Source: CS4-C045 sp963844115 (lineage in GTDB: Bacteria; Planctomycetota; Planctomycetia; Pirellulales; UBA7805). Taken from it: DNA of 64,000 nucleotides. The stretch is from contig CAWJNN010000063.1 of the NCBI GenBank assembly GCA_963844115.1, positions 1-64,000 on the forward strand, in the 5' to 3' direction. A program made the translations under genes and the position numbers. The notes beneath the pieces were generated by a model. The model did no database searches. It was not told where the DNA came from and saw only the letters and a program-made list of their open reading frames with translations. Each line of letters starts with the position of its first letter. Positions within the stretch are counted from its first letter, which is position 1. Shown in pieces: positions 1 to 10,082 of the stretch.

Positions 1-491
1 CACATCAGCGGGCTCTTGAAGTTCGGCCACATGTCCATCTGGTTTGGCAGCGGGAACAAGTAGTAGTCGAACCAGGGGCGGCCGGTGTGAATCGCGGGAA
101 ACAACCCCGCGCAAAGCACCGCAAAGACCGTCATCGCCTCGGCGAAGCGATTGATGCTCGTGCGCCACTTCTGCCTGAACAAGAAGAGAATGGCCGAGAT
201 CAGCGTGCCGGCGTGACCGATACCGATCCACCAGACGAAGTTGGTGATGTCCCAGGCCCAGTAAATCGGTGCGTTGTTGCCCCAGACACCGACACCCTGC
301 ATGAACAAGTACGCAAGCGCGGCGGTCATTGCACCGAGGGCGGAGAGCGAGAGCAGGAACAGGAGCCACCAACCCCGTGGGGCGGGATTTTCGGTGACGC
401 CAGCGATGGTCTCGGTGATGTCGTTGGCGGTCGTGCCTTCCGGCAGAAGGGACGTCTCGCCGAGCTCTTTGATGGGTGCGTCGTAGCTCAT
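1..491 (-). CDS. actC: ActC, NrfD-like quinol-oxidising membrane subunit of alternative complex III (3' end off window)
   Basis: Only the N-terminal ~163 residues are inside the window; the gene runs off the left edge. The protein starts MSYDAPIKELGE, has a short polar lead, then hydrophobic segments (GWWLLFLLSLSALGAMTAAL and WWIGIGHAGTLISAILFLF) typical of the PsrC/NrfD family. ActC is the multi-helix membrane subunit that binds quinol in alternative complex III, which passes electrons to cytochrome c or oxidase. It lies 6 bases downstream of actB and last in actA-actB-actC order, which is what separates it from other NrfD proteins. The reading frame is intact. The identification rests on family resemblance plus operon position. 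Confidence 0.85.
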   Translation of the reverse strand, partial: MSYDAPIKELGETSLLPEGTTANDITETIAGVTENPAPRGWWLLFLLSLSALGAMTAALAYLFMQGVGVWGNNAPIYWAWDITNFVWWIGIGHAGTLISAILFLFRQKWRTSINRFAEAMTVFAVLCAGLFPAIHTGRPWFDYYLFPLPNQMDMWPNFKSPLM

Positions 492-497
492 CGGTTC

Positions 498-3400
498 TTA
501 CCCATTTCCCTTCAGCTCGGGGTTTGGGTTTCGGATGCGCGCAAGGAACGACGTCCGCGGGCGCGTTCCGATTTCTGCGAGCAGCTTGTAGTTGCGGTCG
601 ACCGCGGCCAACTTGGATACGCGGCTCTTCGGGTCGTTGAGGTCGCCGAACGTGATGGCGCCCGTCGGGCAGGCTTGCTGGCAGGCGCTCTTGATCTCAC
701 CGTCGCGGAGGGTGCGGCCATCGAGCTTGGCGGAGAGCTTGCCCTTTTCGATGCGCTGCACGCAGTAGGTGCATTTCTCCATGACGCCGCGCATGCGAAC
801 GGTGACGTTGGGGTTGAACTGGAGCTTCCTCGACTCCGGGAAGTCTTCGTACCAACCAAACTTGTCGTCGAGGTGGCCGTGCCAGTCGAGGTAGTTGAAG
901 CGGCGCACCTTGTACGGACAGTTGTTCGCGCAGTATCGAGTGCCCACGCAACGATTGTAAACCATGTCGTTGAGGCCCTCTGGCGAGTGAACCGTCGCGT
1001 TGACTGGGCAGACGTTCTCGCAGGGTGCTTCTTCGCACTGTTGGCAGGTGACAGGCTGCACTGCAACCTCGGGATTGTTCTCGTCGTCACCGACGAAGTA
1101 CCGGTCGATGCGAAGCCAGTGCATCTCGCGACCCCGCTCCACTTCGAACTTGCCCACCACGGGGATGTTGTTCTCCGACTGACAGGCGACGACGCAGGCG
1201 TTGCAACCGGTGCATCCGTTGAGGTCGATCGTCATGCCCCACTTGTGACCTTCGCCGTAGTCTACCTGCTTCCACAGCGGCGGCGTGCTCACGGGATCGA
1301 CGGACCGGTAAGAAGCGAAGTCTGGCTCCTTCTTGTATTCATCGAGCGTCGCATCGATCGCGATCGGGCGGCCCTCCATCCGGTCGTGCGTCTGGGTCTG
1401 CACCAGAGTATAGCTTTCGCGCAGCACTCCGACGGACACGCCGTCGGCGAAGTCCATGCCATCGGTCATGCGAAGCGGGTTCACATCGAAGCCCTTACCG
1501 TTGCCGTAGCGGCCTGCCGCACTACGCCCCCAACCCAGTGTCAGGGTTGCGCATTGGTTCGCGTGTCCTGGTACGATCCAGGCGGGGACGTCGACCGTGG
1601 CCTCGCCCTTGCCGAAGCGCAGCATCTGGCCGCTCTTCACGCCGATCGCCTTTGCCGTAGCGGGCGAGAGGAGCGCAGCGTTGTCCCAAACGAGCTTCGT
1701 CATCGGCTGAGGCAACTCGAGCGCCCAGAGGTTGTTCGCATGCCGCCCGTCCCAGAGCGCGGGATCCGGTTCGAACGTCACCACGAAATCACGGCCGGGC
1801 GGGTTCTCTTGTTCGGCTTTCATCACGGCGAATAAAGCCTCGATGATCGCGACGAGGTCGACCCCTGGCCTGCTCTGCGTGAGGGTCAGCAGAATTCCCA
1901 AGTGAAGGGCGCTTCTCCAGACGACATCAGGGCTCAGGGCTTGGGCCGATAGCCCGTAGTCGAGAAGCGCCTTGGTGTCCTTCTGCAACCTGGTACTGTG
2001 GGTTTGCCGAACGATGTCGTGGCCCGAAGTGACCGTCTCGCCGGCGAGCGTCGCCAAAATCTCGAGCTCGCTTCGTCCATCGTAGAGCGGCGCGATCAGT
2101 GGTTGTTGAATCGAGACCGAGCCATCGAGCGACTGCTGGTCGCCCCAAGCTTCGAGCTCGTGCGCAAGTGGTGCGTGCCAAGAACAGAGCTCCGAGGTTT
2201 CGTTGCGGTGCGTCGAGACGTGGACAGACGTGAGCCCTTCCCGACCGAAGGAGCTCGCCAAATTTCAGATCCGCCGGCGCGTCATAGGCTGGATTGCCGC
2301 CCAAAATGAGGAGCGAAGAGATCGAACCGGCTTCCTTCGCAAGCTTCGCGATACTGGCGCGACTCGTTGGGTCGTCCGGATCGATGGCCGGCCCAAACAA
2401 AGTGGTTTTTCCGAAGTGGCCCAGCGCTCCATTGATCGCGATCACGAGCGCATGGAGATGCGGCGGCTGTCCGGCGCCAGCGACCACGATGGATCGCCCT
2501 CGGTTCTGCACCGATTCGTCGGCAACCGCGTCTAGATAAGCCCAACCGGTGACCTCGGCCTTGGCGTCTCGCAGCGGCCTCAGCGATGGGTTCGAGGTCA
2601 GCGACTCCGCGATCCGCGAGGTGCGATCGTCAAAGCCCGCGCGAACCTTTCGATGTCCGCGGGCGACACACGAAGCCGGTGGTCGGCCATGCTTCCGGTC
2701 ACCGTGAAATTCGACTCGACGACGTAGAGTCGGCTCATCGGTGCGTCCGATGAGAAAGCATGCGGGTAACCGCGAATCGACGGCCGGCAGCAACGGCGCC
2801 CGGCTCGGAGCCCAGGAAGTCGGAGCCGAGAGACAGCGTGACCGCCGACTTCGAATAATCGTAGAGCGGGATGTGCGGCGACCCCTGAAACGCTATCCGC
2901 GCGCCTTCGCGTGCGTTGTCGTCGTTGATCGGACTGTACGTATGGAAGCCTGCCTTCGGATACTTCTCGATGACCTTGTCGCGCATCCGGCGAAACGACG
3001 GACTGTTCGAAATCGGCGCGAGGATACGAAGGCCGGCTCCCTGGTCCTGCTCGTGCTTTTTCGCCAAGTCCTTCAGGGCCTTGTCGAAGTCGGCGTCGGT
3101 CGCGTCGACGAGGGCGTTGCCTCGACGCTGCGCCGGGGACTGCGATCGGTCAGGGTCGTAGAGATCCCAAACATACGCCTGAGCGCGAACGTCGGTCCCA
3201 CCGAGGCTTCTCGTGTGCTGCTCGTTGCCCTCGACCTTGGTCGGGCGGCCGTCGTGACTGGTGACCACGACTCCGAGTGCATCACGCCCACGTGACGTCA
3301 CCGTGGCGAAGTGGGAAGGGATGCCCGGGACCAAGTACTCCGGCGCCTTGCTGTATGGGAGGATCTCGTTTTTGGGTCGACGGACGCAGCCCTGAAGCCC

Positions 3401-3610
3401 TGCGGCCAGGGCCGCGATCGAGGAGCCCTGCACGAAGGACCGACGTGAAACGAGCGCCTTGGGGCTCAATAGATCGGTGAGGAAACCACCAGGCTGCTCC
3501 TCTTGAGCAAGCTTCGTCAGCTCCTCGGCGCCGAGGGCCTTGTCCTCGAGGCTCCGCCACATCGACGGACCCTTCCCTGGGCTCAGCTCATAGGACTTTC
3601 TACGGGTCAT
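498..3610 (-). CDS. actB: ActB, molybdopterin-like/iron-sulfur subunit of alternative complex III (frameshifted)
   Basis: About 1,030 codons, the usual ActB length, but spread over several reading frames with at least three shifts (near 2735-2790, 2600-2640 and 2250). The start MTRRKSYELSPGKG is followed by a Tat-type signal (SRRSFVQGSSIAALAAGLQG). The first two thirds resemble a molybdopterin oxidoreductase that lacks cofactor in this family. The C-terminal third carries ferredoxin-type cysteine clusters (CTGCNACVVAC, CQQCEEAPCENVCP, CANNCP, CTYCVQR, CQQACP) for three 4Fe-4S and one 3Fe-4S centre. It sits between actA and actC in one operon. The shifts have no other sign of decay, so they are more likely sequence errors than a dead gene. 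Confidence 0.85.
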
Positions 3611-4246
3611 CGGTGGCACCCCGAACAGTGCAATGGTGGATTCAGAACGCTCGCGACCGCGGCGCGCTGGGCCAGCCAGGCCTCGTCGGCTTCCCATTTC
3701 ATGTTTGTGATCTCGCTCTTGGGCCGAATGTGTTGCTCGGGGTTGCGGTGGCATTCCAGGCACCACTGCATCGCGATCGGCTCGACCACCCCGACGACCT
3801 CCATTTGGTCGATGCGTCCATGGCAGGACGCACAACCGACACCGGCTCTGAGGTGCGCGCTGTGGTTGAAGAACGCGTGATCGGGAACCTGGTGGACGCG
3901 AACCCAAGCGATCGCGTCGTCTGTCGCCCAGCTGTCCCGGACGGGCGCGAGCTTCGCCGACTCGGTGCGCACGACCGCGTGGCAGCCCATGCAGGTCTGC
4001 GTCGGCGGCACCATCGCTTTGTGCAGAGCGCTCCACCTGGGAGTGACAGTAGCGACAGTCCATTCCGAGCTCCCCTGCATGCAAGCGGTGGCTGTAGTCA
4101 ACGGGCTGCTTCGGCGTGTAGCCGACCTGCAGGTTGGGTGGGGTGAAGTAGACCCAGAACAATATGAACACGCCGGCTCCGAGACCGCCGGCCACGAGGG
4201 CCAAGGCCAGGGGCAAGTGGTTCAACTCGCGGGGGAAAATCTGCAT
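3607..4246 (-). CDS. actA: ActA, membrane-anchored pentaheme cytochrome c of alternative complex III (frameshifted)
   Basis: Starts MQIFPRELNHLP, followed by one hydrophobic anchor (LALALVAGGLGAGVFILFW). Five CxxCH haem-binding motifs follow in order: CRYCH, CMGCH, CASCH, CLECH and CSGCH, which is the pentaheme pattern of ActA. One frameshift between the first and second haem site (about 4020-4100) splits it over two frames. The stop overlaps the start of actB by 4 bases (ATGA type), so the two are translationally coupled. ActA receives electrons from the ActB iron-sulfur chain. Length, about 213 residues, matches the family. Confidence 0.85.
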
Positions 4247-4480
4247 GCTGCGTTTTCTCTTCAGTCCTCTAAACGACCGGCCGCCATGTAGGCGAAGCTC
4301 GAGGGTCGGACAAGTCGGTTCGTCACTTTTCCACGAACAAGATCCAGGCGGCGGTTGCGCAGCCGAGCTACGCTCGACTTTACCTCTCCCTGCGGGCCCG
4401 CTAGGGCCGCTCCAAAACGCCGTCAAGCCCGGAGCGAATCGGAAGCGCGGAAGCCTATATCGCCGTCCAGCGAAGAATGG

Positions 4481-5144
4481 TCAAGCGACTGGCTCGACCT
4501 CGACCCCAACCGCCAGACCATCCGGCGTGGGCACGCAGACGGAATCGAAGTGGACGGCCATCTCCTCGTGAAAACGGCGCATCGCCCTCGCCTCGTCGCT
4601 GTCTTCGAGGAGCCGCCGAAGAGATAGGCGTTGTCCCCGATCAGCAATCCCCCACTTCGCAGGTTCTCCGTGGCCCAGCGGCCGTACAGGTCGTAGCGGC
4701 CTTTGTCTGCATCGAGGAAGACCGCACAGAATGGTCCAGAATCACTGAGCTTTGGAAGGATCTCAGGGCGTCGTCTCGAACGATGGTCACGCGGTCGCCG
4801 AGACCGGCCTCGCCGATCACCTCGGCGGCGACGCCCGCATGCTTCGCGATCGCCTCGATCGTCCACAGATGGCCGCCGGGCGGGAGCGCGCGGGCGATCC
4901 AGAGCGCGGAGTAGCCGGCCAAGGTGCCGATTTCGACGACTTTGGCGCCTCGTCAGCCGCAAGCAAGCAGCTCGAGGAGCCTGCCCTCGGCCGGACCGAG
5001 CTGAATCTCGGGCATCCCGTGCCGTGCGGGCGCCTCGAACGCGCGGAGGAGCGCCCGGTCCGCGGGATGGTGTGTTCGAGCCGCATATTCGAGAATTTGT
5101 GCACTGGCATACCGCTCGCCCGCTCTGGAACTTGGATCCGCCAT
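4481..5144 (-). CDS. SAM-dependent O-methyltransferase, family 3 type (frameshifted)
   Basis: About 220 codons in three frames. It begins MADPSSRAGERYASAQILEYA, then carries a class I SAM-binding core (VVEIGTLAGYSALWIARALP), an acidic ribose-binding turn (GGHLWTIEAI), and the family-3 signature FLDADKGRYDLYGRWATENL followed by GGLLIGDN. The C-terminus MAVHFDSVCVPTPDGLAVGV matches the end of this family. These enzymes methylate catechols or similar small phenolics; the substrate here cannot be told. It lies 235 bases upstream of actA on the same strand. Shifts near 4640-4760 and 4930-4960 are probably sequence errors. Confidence 0.75.
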
Positions 5145-5195
5145 GAAATTCTCCCCATCGCCCCGTGTTTTGTTTTCCTAATATCGATATTTTCC
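5145..5195. other. Possible chimeric or rearrangement joint
   Basis: To the left all genes are minus-strand and read like a myxobacterial or related genome. To the right a planctomycete-type photolyase begins without its first ~150-180 residues. The sequence between is AT-rich and holds no start for the photolyase. A cut inside a photolyase gene placed next to the start of an unrelated methyltransferase gene points to a join between two DNA sources, natural or by assembly. Confidence 0.55.
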
Positions 5196-6219
5196 GTTGG
5201 CACCGTTAGATCCACCGACAAGGTTTTCGCGAGGGCCCACGACTTCCGCCGCTTTCTGCAGAAGAACCTGCGGCCGCATTCACTGGAACTTCTGCAAGCC
5301 GACCCGTTGTCGCGAGTCAGACTGCCACGGTTGGCACAACTTCCCGGCGATGTCCAGCAAAAGATGGCCCTCGGCGGACCTGGACGCTCTGGCCGGGCAC
5401 CCCGAACGGCTCTGCGCGTTTTCCCATCGACCACAAGGTCGCGACCACACCGCTGGCCGGGGGTTCGAAAGCGGCCCAGCAGCGGTTGCGAGAATTTCTG
5501 CAGCACAAGCTCTCACGCTATGACGAGGACCGTAATCAGCCGCAAGAGGATGCGACGAGCGGTCTTTCGCCGTACCTGCATTTCGGCCATCTCGCCGTCC
5601 ATCAGATTTTCGTGGAGACGATGGAGCAGGATGGCTGGTCGCCGGGCAAGCTGGCCGAAAGCCAGCGGCAGCGCCGCGGCTGTTGGGGTGCCAGCCCCCA
5701 GGTAGAGTCGTTCCTGGACGAACTGATCACGTGGCGCGAGGTGGGCTACAACCTGTGCTGGCAGTGCTACGACTACGATCAATACGAATCCCTGCCAGAC
5801 TGGGCCAGGAAAACCTTGGCCGAACACGCCGGCGATCGATGCGCGTACTCTACGCCTTGGACCAGTTCGAACAGGCCGCCACGCACGATCCGCTCTGGAA
5901 CGCCGCTCAACGCCAACTGGTCCGCGAAGGCCGTATCCACAATTACCTGCGAATGTTGTGGGCAAAAAAGATCCTGGAACGGTCGGCCGGGCGCAGGATG
6001 GCTGGACGTGATGATCCAGTTGAATAACAAGTACGCCCTGGACGGCCGCGATCCGAACAGCTACAGCGGCATCTTCTGGGTGCTGGGCCGCTACGATCGC
6101 GCCTGGGGGCCGAACGTCCCATTTACGGCAAGATTCGTTACATGACCAGCGAAAATACAGCGCGTAAGGTCCAAGTCAAAGACTACATCGGCAAATATGC
6201 GGACTTTGTCGCCGACTAG
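5190..6219 (+). pseudogene. phr: Class II CPD photolyase, 5'-truncated and frameshifted
   Basis: Recognisable from TDKVFARAHDFRRFLQKNL to the C-terminus. Motifs include SGLSPYLHFGHLAVHQIF, a FLDELITWREVGYN helix, the FAD/DNA-binding block IQLNNKYALDGRDPNSYSGI and FWVLGRYDRAWGP, and an ending SENTARKVQVKDY. This is the class II cyclobutane-pyrimidine-dimer photolyase, which repairs UV lesions using light and FADH-. About 345 of the usual ~480 residues remain; the antenna-side N-terminus is missing at the joint near 5190. Internal shifts occur near 5400-5480, 5830-5870 and 6110. It would head the light-stress cluster to its right. Because the 5' end is missing it could not work as it stands here. 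Confidence 0.85.
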
Positions 6220-6396
6220 CCGTTTCTTCAGCTACGTCCGCTCCAACAGCAGTTCGCGGCCCAGAGGCGTATCCAACTTCGGCGTCCGACAATAATTGTT
6301 TGCCAGGCTGGTCGTTCGTCGCCCTTGCGCCTATAGAACAACTGGCGTCCGCTGCGGTCGCTCAGAGGCGAACGTCGCAAGAAAAGGAACAACACG

Positions 6397-6579
6397 ATGT
6401 CCACTGTGGCCAAGGTAAAAGCGGGATACGTATTAGCTGCCGGAATTTCCTTTTTGTTGTCCGTATCCCTGTGGTTTTCTGGATACAAGGATCAAGGCCT
6501 CTTCGTCGGCATTTGGGTCCCTTCCATCCTGGCGTTTGGCGCTTTAATGCTGGCGGGCAGGGGGTCACGACGTGCTTGA
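6397..6579 (+). CDS. Small two-helix membrane protein, unknown function
   Basis: A 60-residue ORF with a good ribosome site (AAAAGGAAC, 7 bases before ATG). It has two hydrophobic stretches, GYVLAAGISFLLSVSLWF and GLFVGIWVPSILAFGALMLA, joined by a short polar turn, and ends in basic residues GRGSRRA. I do not recognise a family. It lies between the photolyase and an FAD oxidoreductase on the same strand, and its 3' end overlaps a second tiny hydrophobic ORF. The clean start signal and membrane profile argue that it is a real gene. Confidence 0.55.
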   Translation: MSTVAKVKAGYVLAAGISFLLSVSLWFSGYKDQGLFVGIWVPSILAFGALMLAGRGSRRA

Positions 6580-6676
6580 GATTATCATTTTCATCGCTGG
6601 CTGTGTCGTGACGTTAATCAGCGGTGGAGTTACATTCCTGCTCCTGAAAGCCGCCGCTGATGAACCGATCGAATGA
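6572..6676 (+). CDS. Possible 34-residue single-helix membrane peptide
   Basis: A GTG-started ORF overlapping the previous gene by 8 bases in another frame. It encodes VLEIIIFIAGCVVTLISGGV, one hydrophobic helix, then a short charged tail. The overlap would couple its translation to the upstream small membrane protein. There is no family match by eye; support is the overlap, the helix and lack of a competing ORF. Confidence 0.35.
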   Translation: MLEIIIFIAGCVVTLISGGVTFLLLKAAADEPIE

Positions 6677-7084
6677 ACACCTGAATAGCGAGGTCGCGTA
6701 CGCGTTAAAGCCATTTGGCTGGGCGCGATGCCGCGGCAACGATTCGTGATGCCGAACCATATCAAGAACCGACTGGCTCTCCCGCAGGTCGACTATATCT
6801 TGGCCATCGTCCGCTGCCCGGCGGGATGGAAGCCGACGGCAATCGACGCCATTCCCCCGCACGCTGAAATTCTCTCCGAGGATTCGGTAGCCAGCTTTGA
6901 AGAAGCGCGGGACGATAGGACTCGCTGTAATAGCCTGTGCCTGCGCCATCAACTGAACCGGTGGGCGGTAATCCTGCATCCGGGCAGCGATATCTGACGC
7001 CCTGTTGGCGTGACTTGAAAACAATTCTTGCAGTTCGCAGTTCCATGCCCGACATGCCAGCGTGTCATCAGATATATTGCGTAA
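6677..7084. other. About 400 bases with no convincing gene
   Basis: ORFs exist on both strands but neither has a clear ribosome site or a recognisable family. A minus-strand frame (residues such as NRASDIAARMQDYRPPVQLM) has plausible protein-like composition and could be an unrecognised gene fragment. Confidence 0.3.
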
Positions 7085-8336
7085 ATGGAAACAGCAGATG
7101 TCGTAATAATCGGCGGCGGCGTGGCGGGTCTGTTGCGCGAAGTGGCTTTGCCAGGCAGGCACCGAGTGTCGCCTGTTCGAGGCTTCGAACGAGGTTGGCG
7201 GGCGCGTTGGCTCGGACGCGCTAGACGGCTTTATCCTCGATCGCGGATTTCAGGTGCTACTGAACGCCTATCCGGAAGTGCAGGCCATCCTTGACTATAA
7301 GGCACTGCAGTTGAAAGCGTTCGAACCCGGCGCACTCATCCGCTACCGTGGCAAATTTCGACGCTTGGCAGACCCCTGGCGACGACCGCAACAGGCCTTG
7401 TCAACGGCTTTCTCACCAGCCGCGACTCTGACGGACAAATTGCGCATGGCCCGCCTGCGACGGCATGTGTGCTCTGGGACCCTGGCGGACCTCTACGAAC
7501 GCCAGGAACGACCGACGTTGGTCGCACTCCGCCAGAGCGGCTTTTCGGAGCGAATTATTGGGGCATTTTTCCGGCCGTTTCTGGGCGGCGTGTTCCTGGA
7601 AGCGGACCTTGCCACATCGAGTCGCATGTTTGAATTCGTGTTTCGCATGTTTTCCAGCGGGGACGCCGCTCTGCCCGCCGCCGGGATGCGCACGATTCCC
7701 GAGCAGATTGCGTCTCAACTACCGGACGGGGTTGTCGCATTGGGAACGCCCGTCAAGGCGATCAGTGGGCGGCAGGTCGAGCTTGCCAACGGCAACCAAG
7801 TCAAAGCCAAGGCAGTCGTCATCGCGACGGAAGAGCCAGCCGCTGGGAAGTTCCTTGGCCGAAAAGCTGACGTGGTTGGCCGAAGTGTTACGTGCATCTA
7901 TTATGCTGCACAGCAACCGCCGATTGAGGAACCGATCCTTGTTCTTAACGGAGACGGCATTGGACCAATCAACAATCTTTGCGTGCCAAGCCAGGTCTGC
8001 ACCAACCATGCGCCCGCGGGGAAAGCCCTGATCTCGGTAACGGTAATCGGTGATCCGAAACTGAGTGACGAGCATCTCGCAGCCGGCGTGCAAAGCCAGC
8101 TTATCGATTGGTTCGGAAAAGAAGCCGAAGCGTGGCAGACTTTGAAAACCTATCGAATTCGCTATGCCTTGCCGCGGCAGGAGCCTCCTGCACTTTCGCC
8201 GGTGGAGAAACCCGCGGATGTTGGCGATGGCATCTTCATTTGCGGCGATCACCGCGATATTGGTTCGCTGAACGGCGCCATGGCTTCCGGTCGGCGGGCA
8301 GCCTTAGCCGCGATCCAATACCTGTCGCATAAATGA
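7085..8336 (+). CDS. FAD-dependent amine-oxidase/phytoene-desaturase-like oxidoreductase (frameshifted near 5' end)
   Basis: The protein opens METADVVIIGGGVAGL, a Rossmann FAD-binding motif, then the frame is lost between about 7120 and 7255 and recovered at LDGFILDRGFQVLLNAYPE. It ends with the typical C-terminal FAD-binding segment GIFICGDHRDIGSLNGAMAS, GRRAA. About 415 residues in all, normal for the flavin-containing amine oxidase superfamily (NAD(P)/FAD-dependent, squalene/phytoene desaturase relatives). Substrate is unknown; enzymes of this type next to photolyase and CFA-like methyltransferases are linked to carotenoid or fatty-acid modification in light stress. Followed on the same strand by a DUF1499 gene. 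Confidence 0.8.
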
Positions 8337-8426
8337 TCAAGATTCTCGGCGGAAGAACCTTGATCGGCAGAACGACGACAAAAAGGCATCCAGGGGGCGA
8401 CAGGCCGAGCGGATGGGCCAAGACCT

Positions 8427-8954
8427 ATGATGTGGCTCAGACAAATTGAATTACCAAAAGCGAGACGAATGTTATATTTTCTGTTGCTCGCTGTGGTCAC
8501 ACCTTTGGTCGTCCTGGGTTTGTTGAGCAGCTTGGCCCGGCGACCGGAGAATCTTGGTGTTCACCATGGCCGGCTGACAGCTTGTCCGGAATCCCCGAAC
8601 TGCGTCAGCTCTCAGGCCGACACACCGCAACACTCGATGGAGCCCATTCATTTCACGGGTTCCGGGGCCGCGGCCATCGGGCAACTGCGCTCGATTCTTG
8701 AGGAACAACCCCGCTCCGCAATCATCACAGCGGACCGCAATTACATGCATGCCGAGTTCACGAGCAGGATTTTTCGTTTCGTGGATGACGTCGAGTTCTT
8801 CGTCGATGATAGCCAGCAAGTCATCCATTTCCGCTCGGCTTCGCGCGCCGGGTATTCAGATCTGGGGGCCAATCGGCAACGGATGGAGCTGATTCGCGCA
8901 CTGTTTGAACAGAAAGGTGCGCGCGCGACAAGCGACCAGCGCACCGGCCACTAG
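8427..8954 (+). CDS. DUF1499 domain protein, membrane-anchored
   Basis: 175 residues. An N-terminal hydrophobic anchor (MLYFLLLAVVTPLVVLGLL) precedes the DUF1499 domain, with the family signatures CPESPNCVSSQA, YMHAEFTSRIFRFVDDVEFF and RSASRAGYSDLGANRQRME. The anchor suggests an outer or periplasmic-side location. DUF1499 proteins have no settled role; the gene is common near photolyase and stress clusters. The first ATG at 8427 gives a longer lead, and the ATG at about 8469 just before the anchor is an alternative start. It follows the FAD oxidoreductase by 90 bases. Confidence 0.8.
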   Translation: MMWLRQIELPKARRMLYFLLLAVVTPLVVLGLLSSLARRPENLGVHHGRLTACPESPNCVSSQADTPQHSMEPIHFTGSGAAAIGQLRSILEEQPRSAIITADRNYMHAEFTSRIFRFVDDVEFFVDDSQQVIHFRSASRAGYSDLGANRQRMELIRALFEQKGARATSDQRTGH

Positions 8955-9110
8955 CGTCGATCCCGCGCCAGACGGCGTAATTCGTGGGATGCCGGAGACT
9001 GCCGCCTAAATGGGATTTCGTGAATATGGGAGGGCGAGGCTACTTCACAGTGATCCATCGCCCAATCCTGATGTGGTGGTCGAGGTTAATTGGTCCATCC
9101 CATTCAGCAC

Positions 9111-10025
9111 TCACCTTCCGGAACCCAAGGAGGCGAACAGTTCGTGGGCGACCTCCACCGTGGCGGCCTGTATGTCGACCGTGTCGTTGACGTCACGAGC
9201 GTAGCCGCCTGCCATCGTGACCACGACGGGCAAGTTGGCCATCCGACATGCGGACAGGACCCGCCGGTCGCGGGTTTTCAAACCGGGCTTCGTTAATTTG
9301 AGCCGGCCCAAGCGATCGCCCTGGTACGGATCGGCACCTGCCAGATAAAAGACGCAGTCGGCTTTTTCCCAGGGGATTTTCGAGTGCAGCGCGGCAGTCA
9401 ACAGCGACAGGTATTCCTCGTCGGATGTGCCGTCGGCCAGTCCGATATCCAAATCGCCTGCTGTCTTGGAAAAGGGAAAGTTCCGATCGCCGTGCATGGA
9501 AAAGGTAAAGACGTGGGGGTCATCAGCAAAAATCGCGGCGGTGCCATTGCCTTGATGAACGTCGCAATCAATCACGATCCCGCGGCGGATGCGCTGTTCC
9601 GATTGCAGGACACGCACGGCCACGGCCACATCATTGAAAACGCAAAAGCCTTGGCCTTGACCCGCCGAAGCGTGGTGCGTACCGCCGGCCAGATTGACGG
9701 CGATCCCGCTTTCCATGGCGGCACGGCCAGCTTCAATCGTCGCACCCGTCGACCGCCGTGATCTTTCAACCAGTTGCTGGGACCAGGGAAAACCGATCCG
9801 CCGCTGTTGAAGTGGCGACAACGTGCCCGACGTTACCTTGTCGACATAGGCGCTGGCGTGGGCTTTTTTCAACTGCTCATCCGTGGCGGCGGCAGGAACC
9901 GAAAATTCCAGGTGCGCACCCAGACGGGCACTCACGCGTTCACGAAGCAGCCGGTATTTTTCGATCGGAAATCGATGATTGGCCGGCAGCGGCAACTCGA
10001 AACTGTCCGTGCAATACACTTTCAC
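9111..10025 (-). CDS. Histone-deacetylase-like amidohydrolase (arginase/deacetylase fold)
   Basis: 304 residues, intact frame. It carries the zinc-deacetylase motifs: the His-His pair in GGTHHASAGQG, the Asp-x-Asp-x-His zinc site in VIDCDVHQGNGTA, the second zinc Asp in LAGADPYQGD, and the catalytic-tyrosine region AGGYARDVND. Family enzymes remove acetyl groups from amines such as acetylpolyamines, acetoin-related targets or protein lysines. Bacterial members of this short type are of mixed function, so the substrate is open. It is convergent with the DUF1499 gene and runs in the same direction as the oxidoreductases at 10-13 kb. Confidence 0.85.
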   Translation of the reverse strand: MKVYCTDSFELPLPANHRFPIEKYRLLRERVSARLGAHLEFSVPAAATDEQLKKAHASAYVDKVTSGTLSPLQQRRIGFPWSQQLVERSRRSTGATIEAGRAAMESGIAVNLAGGTHHASAGQGQGFCVFNDVAVAVRVLQSEQRIRRGIVIDCDVHQGNGTAAIFADDPHVFTFSMHGDRNFPFSKTAGDLDIGLADGTSDEEYLSLLTAALHSKIPWEKADCVFYLAGADPYQGDRLGRLKLTKPGLKTRDRRVLSACRMANLPVVVTMAGGYARDVNDTVDIQAATVEVAHELFASLGSGR

Positions 10026-10082
10026 CGCAAGAATTACCCAAAGGCCGTGACGATCCGCGACGGCAGGTCAAGACAACACAGG

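Noticed and set aside
87..1835. Long plus-strand ORF of 582 codons
   Set aside because: It is the antisense shadow of actB; the minus strand carries clear iron-sulfur cysteine motifs and the plus-strand product has no family features.
3607..4246. actA, actB and other frameshifted genes as true pseudogenes
   Set aside because: Shifts are single-base, all motifs remain, and the same pattern breaks near-universal genes such as lepA and rdgB, which fits sequence error better.
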